Source: CAXMQZ01 sp963707075 (GTDB lineage Bacteria; Acidobacteriota; Thermoanaerobaculia; Multivoradales; JAHEKO01). Taken from it: 64,000 nt of DNA. The stretch spans positions 124,001 through 188,000 of the forward strand of contig CAVPOX010000001.1 in assembly GCA_963707075.1 (NCBI GenBank), read 5' to 3'. The position numbers and the translations under genes are program-made. Shown here in pieces: positions 51,601 through 59,866 of this stretch (position 1 is the stretch's first letter; each line of letters opens with the position of its first letter). Under the pieces are notes generated by a model, which saw only the letters and a list, made by a program, of their open reading frames with translations, was not told the origin of the DNA and did not search any database.

Positions 51601-51755
51601 GCAAAGGGCATCAAAGTGGCGTGAGGCGCCTCCTTGTTCTGCCCGATCATCTGCGGGTCTTCCCAATCGTTGGGTGGGGCCTCCGCCCAGGAAGCAGGTG
51701 TGGACAGGCACGCGATCAGACCGACGATGATGCTCGCCCTTGCTCTAGAGATCAT
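48624..51755 (-). CDS. Exported beta-galactosidase, GH2 (LacZ type)
   Basis: 1043 residues. GAGG 8 bases before the ATG at 51755. Signal peptide about 1-24 (ASIIVGLIACLSTPASWA), unlike cytosolic E. coli LacZ. LacZ domain order: jelly roll (FRSLNGPWRFQW, VPSNWQLQGYGYPIYTN), Ig, TIM barrel, Ig, and C-terminal beta-sandwich (bgal small chain). The acid/base Glu is in WSMGNEAGDGVNF (about 484), the nucleophile Glu in LILCEYTHAMGNS (about 547). WRAPTDNDKGN is typical. It would release galactose in the periplasm, taken up by the symporter just upstream and phosphorylated by GalK. Last gene of the minus-strand unit. lacZ is used only by similarity of family. Confidence 0.95.
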   Translation of the reverse strand: MISRARASIIVGLIACLSTPASWAEAPPNDWEDPQMIGQNKEAPHATLMPFADAETALRRDPTASPWFRSLNGPWRFQWSPNPDTRPVDFYRPDFDVTDWDEIPVPSNWQLQGYGYPIYTNIAYAWGDADPPNVPHDFNPIGSYRRTFSMPEEWDARQVIIHFAGVDSAFYLWVNGKKVGYSQGSRTPAEFNITSYLQAGENVLAAEVYRYSDGSYLECQDFWRISGIFRDVFLFSVADLDIRDFQVDTMLDEGYTDAQLDITLWLRNFADSATGARVVAQLLDTEGNEVLEPVAAEVSIPGEKEDDTLVKLSATVINPAKWSAEEPNLYTLLLTLEDGAGELVEVLGSRVGFRSSEIRDGQLLINGAPILIKGTNRHEHHPVTGHYVTRESMIEDILLMKRFNLNAVRTSHYPNVPEWYDLADEYGLYIIDEANIESHGIGYEPDKTLGNKPEWGKAHMDRITSMVERDKNHPSIIIWSMGNEAGDGVNFEAASAWIHQRDPSRPVHYERAEMRPHTDIYAPMYASVDEIVEYAETYSDRPLILCEYTHAMGNSNGGVKEYWDAIYEHRQLQGGFVWDWVDQGLLKEVPGRPGETFFGYGGDFEPEGVFNDDNFCMNGLVSADRTPHPGLYEIKKAYQYIWVEALDLAAGRFAIENRYDFKSLDFVTGSWTLMADGHKIGEGILPQLDITPRASGTVTIAYPPIEPQPGVEYWLNLSFQLTEAAPWADAGHEVAWEQLKLPFEAAVPDRDFAAMPELAIDESEATVTVSGDAFSVTFDKLAGTITSWIVDGVELIRSGPRPHFWRAPTDNDKGNNLPERAAAWKAASQNWQVSAVAVAKRLPGVVEIRFQGKLPDVDSDNDISYTVFGTGEIRVDNNFVPGDKPLAEMPRFGMQMTIPAEFDTIEWYGRGPHETYWDRQAGAPVGVYRGRVVDQYFDYSEPQETGNKTDVRWVSLTRNDGVGIEAVGMPLLSAAALFYTTEDIERAKHEYEMERRDFVTLNLDYRQTGVGGEDSWGARPLPQHILEPQAFSYSFRLRPVTSD

Positions 51756-51791
51756 TGGAGTGCTCCTCGAGTTCCATGTGGAAGATCAGGC

Positions 51792-53477
51792 TTACCAGAA
51801 CACGATGTACAGCAACACGGTCATGGCGATAACGGCCCCGCCGAGAGCGTACTGTCTGGGGTGAGGCGAGACGTCGATGTTCGAGACGGGCATGACCTTG
51901 GGTTCAGTGAGTGGGTACAGCTTGGTCATCACCACCATGAAGAGAGCCAGAATGAGGAAGATCAGCCCCATGTGGTGGAGAAAGGACCACGAATTGAACG
52001 CATACAAGGCACCCCAGAATCCGTCTGGCAGGCCGGAGGCCGCATAGCGGGTATTCCAGTCGAAGGCCCCATCCATGACCCACTTCGGGCTGCGACAGAT
52101 GGCGTAGAGCGGGACTCCCAGCCACATGGCCCCTTTGGCCGCAATCGGGGGGGCCTTCTTGAGCACCAAGCCGACGAGAAAGGCCGCCACGATACCGGGA
52201 GAGATGAAGCCCCAGATCTCCTGGATGTAGTTGAAGACTCCCTCGAAGCCGGAGACGACCGGGGCCCACAAGCAGGCGATGACCACGATGACCGCCGTGG
52301 CGATGCGGCCGACGCGGACCTCCTCGACGGGAGTCGTTGTCTTATTGAAGTACTTCTTGTAGAGGTCGATGGTGAAGATCGTCGATGCCGAGTTGATCCC
52401 CGAATTGAAAGAGCTCATGACGGCGCCACAGAGCGCGGCGAACATGATGCCACGCAGATAGGGTGGCAGGATCTGGTTGATCATGTGGGGGTAGGCCTTG
52501 TCACCGTTGGCGATCGAGTCGCCGTAGAGCTGAAAGGCCATGATGCCGGGCATCACGATGATGAAGGGAATGAGCAGTTTGAGCCCGGCAGCGAAAAAGA
52601 CACCTTTCTGCCCTTCGGCCAGGTTCTTGGCACCCAGAGTGCGCTGGGTGATGAACTGGTTGAGGCCCCAGTAGAAGATGTTGGGAATCCACAGGCCTCC
52701 GATGAACACCGCCAGCCACGGCACATCGGGATCGTTCCAGGGCAAGACGACATGGAGTTTGTCGGCATTGGTCTGATAGAAGTTGCTCCAGCCGTCCAGG
52801 AGGCTGCCGTCGCCGAGCATTCTCAAACCCAGGAAGGCGACGATTGCGCCACCAATCAGCAAGCCGCCACCTTGCAGCAGGTCGGACCAGACGACCGCTT
52901 TCAGGCCACCATAGATGGTGTAGCAGCCGGCGACGATACCGATCACCCAGATCCCGCTAACGTTGGCCCAGAACTCGGCCTTCGCGGGTTGCATGCCAAA
53001 GCGCTCCTGAAACATGCCAGAGATGTCGAAGACCGCATTGAGAGCAACCGCTCCGGAAAACAACACCGTGGCCAGAAACACGATGACGTAGGCAGCCATC
53101 ATGTACATCGCCATGGTCGTTCGCGCTGCCCGGTCGTATCGATACTCGAGGTACTCCGGCATGGTGTAGATCCCGGCCTTGAGAAACCGCGGCAGGAGCC
53201 ACCAGGCGACAAACACCAGAACGATCGCCGACATCCATTCGTAGCTGGCGATTGCCAGCCCGACACGGCCGAACGCCTGTCCGGCCATGCCGACAAAGTG
53301 CTCGGTCGAGATATTCGAAGCGATCAGGGAGAAACCGATCAAGCCCCAACCGAGCGATCGACCCGCCAGGAAGTAGTCCTCGGAGCTCTTCTCTTTGCGG
53401 CCGGCGTAAAGGGAGACCGCCACCACGGTGGCCATGAAAGCGACGAAGACAAAGAGGTCGACAAAGGTCAGATCCAT
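51792..53477 (-). CDS. Sodium/sugar symporter, SSS family (SGLT-like)
   Basis: 561 residues from the ATG at 53477 (AAAGGA upstream). About 14 membrane segments. Motifs of the solute:sodium symporter family: EDYFLAGRSLGWGLIGFSLIASNISTEHFVGMAG, YEWMSAIVLVFVAWWLLPRF, YTIYGGLKAVVWSDLLQGG, and FAALCGAVMSSFNSGINSASTIF (sodium site Ser). The closest characterised type is the Vibrio galactose transporter vSGLT. It lies between galK and the beta-galactosidase gene, so galactose is the likely cargo. Confidence 0.93.
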   Translation of the reverse strand: MDLTFVDLFVFVAFMATVVAVSLYAGRKEKSSEDYFLAGRSLGWGLIGFSLIASNISTEHFVGMAGQAFGRVGLAIASYEWMSAIVLVFVAWWLLPRFLKAGIYTMPEYLEYRYDRAARTTMAMYMMAAYVIVFLATVLFSGAVALNAVFDISGMFQERFGMQPAKAEFWANVSGIWVIGIVAGCYTIYGGLKAVVWSDLLQGGGLLIGGAIVAFLGLRMLGDGSLLDGWSNFYQTNADKLHVVLPWNDPDVPWLAVFIGGLWIPNIFYWGLNQFITQRTLGAKNLAEGQKGVFFAAGLKLLIPFIIVMPGIMAFQLYGDSIANGDKAYPHMINQILPPYLRGIMFAALCGAVMSSFNSGINSASTIFTIDLYKKYFNKTTTPVEEVRVGRIATAVIVVIACLWAPVVSGFEGVFNYIQEIWGFISPGIVAAFLVGLVLKKAPPIAAKGAMWLGVPLYAICRSPKWVMDGAFDWNTRYAASGLPDGFWGALYAFNSWSFLHHMGLIFLILALFMVVMTKLYPLTEPKVMPVSNIDVSPHPRQYALGGAVIAMTVLLYIVFW

Positions 53478-53497
53478 GGGTTGCGTTGATCCTTTCT

Positions 53498-54673
53498 CTA
53501 TTCCACCAGGTGGGCTCCGCCGACAGGCTGACAAACGAAGAACTTGCTGGGCAGGTCGAGCTGGGCGGCATAGGCGGCATGAACCTCCTCCGCGAAGGCG
53601 TCCGCTTCCTCCGCCTTCACCAGAGCAATCGCACTGCCACCAAACCCTGCACCCGTGAGACGGGCTCCGACACAGGCTGGGTGTCGTCGGGCCAGGTCGG
53701 TCACGAGGTCGAGTGCATGACTCGATACCTGGTAGAGATCTCGCAGACTCGCATGGGAGTCGTTCATCAGATGTCCTGCGAGGATCAGGTCTCCTGTCTC
53801 CAGCGCGCCGGCCATGGCCCCGGGGCGCCGGTTCTCGTCGATGACGTGGCAGGCCCGGTGAAAGGTCTCGTCATCCAACAGGTGTCGAATTGCCGCCAGA
53901 TCTTCCCGTCTTGCATCACGCAATGCTCCAATTTCGGGATAGCGCGACCGAAGGATCTCCACGGCCAGTTCGCAGCTCGCCCGTCGCTGGTTGTAGGCAC
54001 TTGCGGCCAGAGTGCGCGGTGCGCCTGTATCCATGACGACGATCTTCGCGGTGTCGGGGAACGCAACCGGTTGGGTGGCAAGCGATCGGCAGTCGAGTAG
54101 CAACGCGCAGCCCGGCTCGGCCGCGGCCGAGGCGATCTGATCCATCAGGCCACAGTTCACACCGACGAAGTCGTTCTCGGCATGCTGACCGATGCGTGCC
54201 ATCTCCATAGGTTCCCATGGGATACGGGAGACCTCGCACAGGGCGCGAGCCATTGCCATTTCGAGGGCAGCGGAGGACGAGAGACCCGATCCGGGAGGCA
54301 GATCTCCATCCACAACCAGGTCCATTCCCCTGATCTCGTGGCCGGCGTCGAGCATGGCCCAGGCGACGCCGGCGACGTAAGCAAACCAGTTGCTCCCCCG
54401 GACGGAGTCGATCTCATCGAGATCCACCTGCCGAGTCTCGACGAAGATCGGCGAGTGGGCGCGAAGGATCCTGTCTGGGCGGGAAGCGAAGGCAACCCAG
54501 ACGTAGCGGTCGATGGCCATCGGCAAGACCCAACCGTCGTTGTAGTCGGTGTGCTCTCCGATGAGATTGACGCGACCCGGGGCCTCGGCGAGCTGCGGAT
54601 CACCGCTGATGTGGAACAGGTCGTGGAAGCGTGACCTGATCTGTGCCCTGCGATAGAGACTGTCGACCATCAT
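53498..54673 (-). CDS. galK: Galactokinase
   Basis: 391 residues, normal length. GHMP kinase: APGRVNLIGEHTDYNDGWVLP (galactokinase signature), GDLPPGSGLSSSAALEMAMA (ATP loop), MDQIASA, and LTGAGFGGSAIALV near the C-terminus. It phosphorylates galactose to galactose 1-phosphate. It is 20 bases upstream of the symporter gene and follows the TonB receptor gene with a 10-bp hairpin between. No ribosome site is obvious before ATGATG at 54673. galT, galE and galM are not in the window. Confidence 0.95.
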   Translation of the reverse strand: MMVDSLYRRAQIRSRFHDLFHISGDPQLAEAPGRVNLIGEHTDYNDGWVLPMAIDRYVWVAFASRPDRILRAHSPIFVETRQVDLDEIDSVRGSNWFAYVAGVAWAMLDAGHEIRGMDLVVDGDLPPGSGLSSSAALEMAMARALCEVSRIPWEPMEMARIGQHAENDFVGVNCGLMDQIASAAAEPGCALLLDCRSLATQPVAFPDTAKIVVMDTGAPRTLAASAYNQRRASCELAVEILRSRYPEIGALRDARREDLAAIRHLLDDETFHRACHVIDENRRPGAMAGALETGDLILAGHLMNDSHASLRDLYQVSSHALDLVTDLARRHPACVGARLTGAGFGGSAIALVKAEEADAFAEEVHAAYAAQLDLPSKFFVCQPVGGAHLVE

Positions 54674-54697
54674 CGGTGTTGCCGTATGGATACAAAG

Positions 54698-54730
54698 TGG
54701 GCCAGCCCGGTCTTGGCCGCGGCTGGCCCA
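54698..54730 (-). terminator. Intercistronic hairpin between TonB receptor 2 and galK
   Basis: TGGGCCAGCC (54698-54707) pairs with GGCTGGCCCA (54721-54730), a perfect 10-bp stem with a 13-base loop. On the minus strand it follows the receptor stop by 27 bases and is followed by CTTTGTAT, a poor T run. It may be a leaky terminator that lowers galK expression relative to the receptor, or an RNA-stabilising end. Confidence 0.5.
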
Positions 54731-54757
54731 GTGTATCTCTCCCCTAGATTCCGACCA

Positions 54758-57541
54758 CTAGAAGTCCAGTGCGAGATTGACCATCAGGCGTCGAGGCCAG
54801 ATGTAGCCGCTAGGTATGTACTCGTCACCCGGCGGCACGTTCAAGGTCTCCCACCAATCCCAGGAATCCTCATTGAATGCGTTGAGCAGGTCCAGGCGGA
54901 CCGTGAGATCGACCGGTCCCAGGTCGAAAGGTCGCGCTAGCGACAGGTCGAACGCGGTCTGCGACGGCCGGGTCACGTCACTCGTCGCCGGGATGGCGAT
55001 GATCGTCACCGATCCCTGCTCGAGAGGCGTCTGCGATCCCAAGCCACCGACGCTCATCTGTCGATTGTAGGGCTTGCCGTCCAGGTAGCGGAAGTTCACG
55101 GTACCGTTGAGCTTCCAGGGCAGAGCCATGTTCGATTGCACCTGGATCACGTGCCGCCGCTCGTTCTGCAGCGCCTGTTCGGCGTTGAGAAAGATGTTCG
55201 GGTCGGGGGGGAACGCGGCGTAGAAGGGGTCACCTTGCACCTCGGACCACGGCTTGGGAAGGTAGCCGGTGGATTCCGAGTAGGTATAGGAACCAAACAG
55301 GGTCCACCCGTTCGAATACCGCTTGTTGAACGTCAGCACTACCCCCTGGAAATCCTGCTCGTAGACCTGGCCCGGGGGTGCCAGCGATCCATCGCCCGGC
55401 CGATTGCCCTTGCGGGTCGTCGGCTGCTCGATGACGCTGGCGAGCTCCTGGATCTGGCCGGTGAAAGGATTGGTCCAAGGTACCATTTCATAGACTCCGT
55501 CCCCGAGGATCTCCCAGCCGATGAGATTCTTTGTCTCCTTGTAGACCCCCTGAATGCCCAGGGTCCAGGTCGCCCCGATCCGGTGCTCGTACCCGAGAGT
55601 GAACTGGTCGGTTTCCGGGGGTTTCATATCCGGATCGATCGGGTTGTCGAACCAGTCCCAGACGTAATTGGGAGTCCAGGGACCGTTGCGTGAGCTCGAG
55701 TATTCATAGAAGTAGCTGGGTGCGCCCGGGGGTGGGGCATACCAGTTGCCTGAGACGACGGCGTCGTAGAACTTGCCGTAAAAGCCTCGCAAGACACCGA
55801 CGTCCCGGAACGAGTAGGCGAAACCGAGACGGGGAGAGAAGTGCGTCCAGTCAACGGCGTCCTTGAGCCCGGGAATGGTCTGGCCTGTTTCGTTCCAGTT
55901 CCCGTCGAGCAACGGATAGTCTGGAATATCGGCGTTGATCGAGTCGTAACGGATGCCGAGGTTGAGCGTCAGGCTCTCGGTCAGTCTCCAGGAGTCGTCG
56001 ATGAAGCCTGAAATCGTCGTGGTCTCGGCGCCGTAGTGATAGGCGCGCGACGTGACCCGGTAGTAGTACTCGTAAATGTACTCGTAGCCGTAGTAGTCGT
56101 AGACGTACTCGTTGCGGTAGTAGTAGACCCCTCGCGGTCCAGAGGCGACGGTGGTGTCGCCTTCACCGATGCCGTACTGGACGCCGAACTTGAACTCATG
56201 ATCGCCTTTCAGAAAGTCATCGGCGTGGGTCGAGAGTGTCGCATCGACTTGATGTTTGGAGGTGTCCCAGACATAGGGGTACAGGAATCCTTCGCTGTAG
56301 AGCCAGGGACCACCCCCCGGGGGTGCCATGTCGAAGTACGGATCCGCCGTGCTGCCGGTCGAGGACTCGAGAGTCCATTCTCCACCGTCGCCGGCATAGC
56401 TCACCTCGAGGAGGTTCTTGGTTCCCAGGACCGAGCTCACCCCGATTCCCCAGGCGGGATTGGGACCGAAATTGATTCCGGTCGCATCGGGAGTACTGTA
56501 GGCCGAGGAGCCCCCGCTCTCCCAGTCTTCGTAGTGGAACTTGGCATCGAGCAGAGTGTTGACTCCCAGCTGCGCGTCGAGCTTCAAGTCGTACCGGTTA
56601 TTGTTGTAGAACCCAGGATAGGCAGGATCCTGGCCCGGATTGGTTTCGCGACTGTCGTAATCCTGGAAGGAGCCGAAGAACCAGAGCTTGTCCCGCTTGA
56701 TCGGCCCGCCGAGGGTGAGGCTGAAGTCGTGGAAGCGATCCCGATTGAACGGGATGCCGTTGATCTCCGCGTTGGTGCCGGTGAGATTGTCGCTCTGGTA
56801 GTAGAGGCTGGCGCGACCTTTGAAACTGTTCGTCCCGGATTTGGTCACGACGTTGAAGGCGGCACCGGACATGTTGCCGTACTGGGCCGGCGCACCGATC
56901 GCCAGAACCTGAATCTCCTCGATGGTGTCGGGGTTGAGGTAGGAGTAGAACTCGCCCGTTTCGGAATTCGTGACATCGAGGCCGTCAACACTGAAAGAGT
57001 TGGAAGTGATGCCCGACCCGAAGGCCGATAGTCCAGTGCTTTGCTCGGATTGCTGGCTGATGCCGGGAGTCACCGCCATCATGTCCCAGTAGTTGCGATT
57101 TGTTGGCATCGCCTCGAGAAACTCCGCCTCGAAGTTGGTGCCGACGCTGGAGGTCGTCACATCGAGCACCGGTGATCCGGAGACCGTGATGGCATCGACC
57201 ACCGTTCCCAGCTCCAGGGTCAGATCGAGCGTCACCGTCGAGGTAATTCCCACCCGCACATTCTCGACCATCTGCTCCCGGAAGCCTTCCAGTTGGGCGG
57301 TCACGTTGTAGGTGTCGACCATCAGCGCCGGCATCGAGAAGTTGCCCGACTCGGCGGTGATCACGGTGCGCGAGGTTCCGCGTCCGATACTGGTCGCAGT
57401 CACGGTGACACCGGGCAGCGCGTTGCCATCGATGTCGGTGATCTGTCCGCGGATGCTACCCGTGGTCTGGGCTAGTGCGGGGATGCTCGAGAGCAAGACG
57501 ATTCCGCAGATAAACACCAGGAGTGGTCGTTGGTTGATCAT
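54758..57541 (-). CDS. TonB-dependent receptor, carboxypeptidase-regulatory-like, copy 2
   Basis: 927 residues, the same length as the plus-strand copy. Signal peptide about 1-24, regulatory-like domain (TTGSIRGQITDIDGNALPGVTVT), plug (NSFSVDGLDVTNSETGEFYSYLNPDTIEEIQVLAIGAPAQYGNMSGAAFNVVTKSGTN, nearly the same in both), barrel ending MVNLALDF. The Tyr-rich loop is also present (YEYVYDYYGYEY-like). It starts 3 bases after the DeoR stop on the same strand, so it is in one transcript with the regulator, and it is followed by galK, the symporter and the beta-galactosidase. Probably imports galacto-oligosaccharides through the outer membrane. Confidence 0.93.
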   Translation of the reverse strand: MINQRPLLVFICGIVLLSSIPALAQTTGSIRGQITDIDGNALPGVTVTATSIGRGTSRTVITAESGNFSMPALMVDTYNVTAQLEGFREQMVENVRVGITSTVTLDLTLELGTVVDAITVSGSPVLDVTTSSVGTNFEAEFLEAMPTNRNYWDMMAVTPGISQQSEQSTGLSAFGSGITSNSFSVDGLDVTNSETGEFYSYLNPDTIEEIQVLAIGAPAQYGNMSGAAFNVVTKSGTNSFKGRASLYYQSDNLTGTNAEINGIPFNRDRFHDFSLTLGGPIKRDKLWFFGSFQDYDSRETNPGQDPAYPGFYNNNRYDLKLDAQLGVNTLLDAKFHYEDWESGGSSAYSTPDATGINFGPNPAWGIGVSSVLGTKNLLEVSYAGDGGEWTLESSTGSTADPYFDMAPPGGGPWLYSEGFLYPYVWDTSKHQVDATLSTHADDFLKGDHEFKFGVQYGIGEGDTTVASGPRGVYYYRNEYVYDYYGYEYIYEYYYRVTSRAYHYGAETTTISGFIDDSWRLTESLTLNLGIRYDSINADIPDYPLLDGNWNETGQTIPGLKDAVDWTHFSPRLGFAYSFRDVGVLRGFYGKFYDAVVSGNWYAPPPGAPSYFYEYSSSRNGPWTPNYVWDWFDNPIDPDMKPPETDQFTLGYEHRIGATWTLGIQGVYKETKNLIGWEILGDGVYEMVPWTNPFTGQIQELASVIEQPTTRKGNRPGDGSLAPPGQVYEQDFQGVVLTFNKRYSNGWTLFGSYTYSESTGYLPKPWSEVQGDPFYAAFPPDPNIFLNAEQALQNERRHVIQVQSNMALPWKLNGTVNFRYLDGKPYNRQMSVGGLGSQTPLEQGSVTIIAIPATSDVTRPSQTAFDLSLARPFDLGPVDLTVRLDLLNAFNEDSWDWWETLNVPPGDEYIPSGYIWPRRLMVNLALDF

Positions 57542-57544
57542 TGT

Positions 57545-58438
57545 TTACCCCCTCAGAAATTGAACCGAGTGCATCCAGCAGTCCGTCTGGTTCTGCCTCA
57601 GGTCTGCACCAGGTCTCGCTGATCCTCGATTGCTGTCCGGGTCTACGGTTTCGACTTCCAGGTCCGAGTCCTTCAGCTTCTTCAGAAACTCGGGGTTGGC
57701 GCCCGTGTCGGTGATCAAGAGGTCGGCACTCTCGATGTCAGCTACGTAGGCCGACGCAACGTTACCGATCTTCTCGTGGTCTGCCAGGAAGACCTTGTAG
57801 TTGGCGGACCTGAGCATGGCCTGCTTGATCTCGGCCTCGGCGATGTTGGTGTTGGTGAACCCACGGTCGGGATCGACGCCGTTGCAGCCGAGAAATGCGA
57901 TATCAGCCGTCAGCTTTTCGAGCAGCAGAGTGCCCATGGGTGCCACGAGCGAGTGCTGCAGAGGGCGGAGCGTGCCTCCGGTGACAATCACCGAGATTCC
58001 GGCGACCGATTCGAGGCTCATGGCGATATTCAAACCGTTGGTAACCACCACCACGCCGTGAAGATCTGTTGACAAGGCGCTGGCCAGAGCGGTAGTCGTG
58101 GAGCCGACGTCGATGATGACAGTCTGTCCATCTTTGATGAGCGATGCTGCATAGGCTCCAATAGCCTCCTTCTCGGCTCGGTTGGTCATCGAGGTCAGCT
58201 CGAGAGCCTTCTCTGGTCGGCTACCGGGCCTTGCTAGAGCCCCTCCCCGGGTGCGCGTGAGATGGCCCTGTTGTTCGAGGTGCTTGAGGTCTTCTCGGAT
58301 GGTGACTGCGGTGACGCCTAGCCGGGTTTCGAGGTCGGAGGTGCGGACACGCCCCTTGGACTCCAAGGCGACAAGTATCTCTTCGTGCCGAATAGCGGCC
58401 TTGAGAGAAACCGGCGTTGAGTCCTTGACGAAGGCCAT
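57545..58438 (-). CDS. DeoR-family transcriptional regulator, copy 2
   Basis: 297 residues from the ATG at 58438; a TTG 18 bases upstream is less likely. HTH: ILVALESKGRVRTSDLETRLGVTAVTIREDLKHLEQQG and the TRGGALARPG wing. Effector domain: VIIDVGSTTTALASAL, VVTNGLNIAMSLESVAGISVIVTGGTLRPLQHSLVAP, FLGCNGVD. It closely follows the plus-strand copy in both halves, with an extra C-terminal tail of about 25 residues. Stops 3 bases before the receptor gene, so it should control its own operon. The AT-rich stretch upstream is the likely operator, shared with the divergent hydrolase gene. Confidence 0.93.
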   Translation of the reverse strand: MAFVKDSTPVSLKAAIRHEEILVALESKGRVRTSDLETRLGVTAVTIREDLKHLEQQGHLTRTRGGALARPGSRPEKALELTSMTNRAEKEAIGAYAASLIKDGQTVIIDVGSTTTALASALSTDLHGVVVVTNGLNIAMSLESVAGISVIVTGGTLRPLQHSLVAPMGTLLLEKLTADIAFLGCNGVDPDRGFTNTNIAEAEIKQAMLRSANYKVFLADHEKIGNVASAYVADIESADLLITDTGANPEFLKKLKDSDLEVETVDPDSNRGSARPGADLRQNQTDCWMHSVQFLRG

Positions 58439-58442
58439 TCGC

Positions 58443-58500
58443 TTGTCTCGGAACAAAGATAATAACAGATTTTGACAAGTAAAAAGAAATTTCGGAAAGT
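58443..58500 (-). promoter_or_regulatory. AT-rich candidate operator between DeoR copy 2 and hydrolase gene
   Basis: The most AT-rich stretch of the locus: on the minus strand it reads CTTTTTACTTGTCAAAATC followed by TGTTATTATCTTTG. It lies between two divergent genes. TTTACTT is shared with the stretch before receptor copy 1 at 42861-42895. Position fits DeoR autoregulation; the motif is short, so confidence is limited. Confidence 0.4.
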
Positions 58501-58531
58501 CTGGGGAGGTTTTTGTGATCTAATCGGCGGG

Positions 58532-59848
58532 ATGAAACCCGTGGAATGCCGGATCGGACCTCTCCTCGCGGCTGCGAGTCTCTTGCTGTTGGGAGCTCCC
58601 GGCCTTGCTCAAGACAGACCCTTCAGGTCCGCCTCGAAGGTTGAAGAAGTCCGTCGGCAAATCGAGCGCTTGCCGGCCGAAGAGTCCTGGTGGACGGCCA
58701 ATGGCCAGGACATGGCCTGGAACAACAAGAACCTCAATCGTATCTTCGCGACAGTCAACGTTTATAGAGACGGACCGGTTCGCCGGCTCGAGTATCAGCC
58801 AATGGCGGAGATTGCCGAGTTCGAGGTGGATGGTCCCGAGGGCAAGATCCGGTTTGCGGACTTTCTACGCAGCGATGCCTCAACGACCATGGGGATGGTC
58901 ATCTTGCATCGCGGCCAGATCGTCTTCGAGGACTATCCCCGGATGGAGCCCTATGAAAGACCCATCTATTGGTCGGTGACCAAAGTGCTGGTCTCGGCCG
59001 TTGTCGGCATCCTGGAGGATCGCGGCGAGATCGATACTGCCAAGCCAATCGAGACGTATATTCCCGAGCTCGCCGGTTCATCCTGGGCCGGAATCCGGAT
59101 CCGCAACATCCTCGACATGGCCACCGGCGTCGACTGTTCGGAGGAGTACTACGACAAGACATCGTGTTATCACCGCCTCATGGAGACGACCGGTGAAGCC
59201 CATTGGACGGAGTCGTCGGCCGACAACCCGTACGAGCTTCTGGCGACGATCGAGGTGGACCGATTCGCTGAACAGGGAACCGCCTTCGAGTACGGCAGCG
59301 TCAATACCTACATCCTGGGCTGGCTGGTCGAGAAGATAACCGGGATGCCGTTTCAGGATGCCTTCTCGCGGGAGATTTGGACTCGCATCGGTACCGAGAG
59401 CGATGCGGCCATTCTGGCACCGCGCTATGGCGTCCCGATGTTCGCCGGCGGATTCCTGGGGCGAGTTCGCGACCTGGCCCGGTTCGGTCTGTTGTTCACC
59501 CCGAGCTATGGCGTCGTCTCGGACCGGAGGATCATCTCCGAAGGGCACATCGATACGCTGCTGAACGGTGGGAATCCGGCGCTGCTGGCCAATGCCAGAT
59601 GGGGTGCACCGGAGGGTGTGGCGGCGGGGACCATCAAGCACAATGTCTACCAGTGGGATCTGGTCTTCACCAACAACGACATCTTCAAAGGTGGCTGGGC
59701 CGGGCAAGGGTTGCTGGTCAATCCCGATCGCGATCTGGTCGCCGTCTATACCGGGTACTTCAACGAGGACCAGAGTGAGTTGGAGGTCCTTCCACGCTTG
59801 CGACAGGTCCTCGAGGGTGTCTTCGGTGAAGGGGCGCCAGCCGAATAG
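58532..59848 (+). CDS. Exported beta-lactamase-fold serine hydrolase
   Basis: 438 residues from the ATG at 58532. Signal peptide about 1-27 (IGPLLAAASLLLLGAPGLAQ). Class C/penicillin-binding-protein-like fold: the SxxK nucleophile is YWSVTKVLVS (Ser148, Lys151), the YxN-type second motif is EYGSVNTYILGWLVEK and the third, near the C-terminus, is GGWAGQGLLVNP. Family members include esterases, D-amino-acid hydrolases and lactone hydrolases (6-aminohexanoate-dimer hydrolase type); true beta-lactamase activity is not implied. It is divergent from DeoR copy 2 and 18 bases before the BCCT gene, suggesting an operon with the transport and CoA genes. Confidence 0.88.
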   Translation: MKPVECRIGPLLAAASLLLLGAPGLAQDRPFRSASKVEEVRRQIERLPAEESWWTANGQDMAWNNKNLNRIFATVNVYRDGPVRRLEYQPMAEIAEFEVDGPEGKIRFADFLRSDASTTMGMVILHRGQIVFEDYPRMEPYERPIYWSVTKVLVSAVVGILEDRGEIDTAKPIETYIPELAGSSWAGIRIRNILDMATGVDCSEEYYDKTSCYHRLMETTGEAHWTESSADNPYELLATIEVDRFAEQGTAFEYGSVNTYILGWLVEKITGMPFQDAFSREIWTRIGTESDAAILAPRYGVPMFAGGFLGRVRDLARFGLLFTPSYGVVSDRRIISEGHIDTLLNGGNPALLANARWGAPEGVAAGTIKHNVYQWDLVFTNNDIFKGGWAGQGLLVNPDRDLVAVYTGYFNEDQSELEVLPRLRQVLEGVFGEGAPAE

Positions 59849-59866
59849 CCCGGGAGCTTGGTCGAG

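Noticed and set aside
51162..53489. A 775-codon open frame on the plus strand opposite the beta-galactosidase and symporter genes
   Set aside because: It is the antisense shadow of two well supported genes, is rich in His/Asp/Gly repeats typical of reverse-frame translation of GC-rich genes, and has no ribosome site or recognisable domain.
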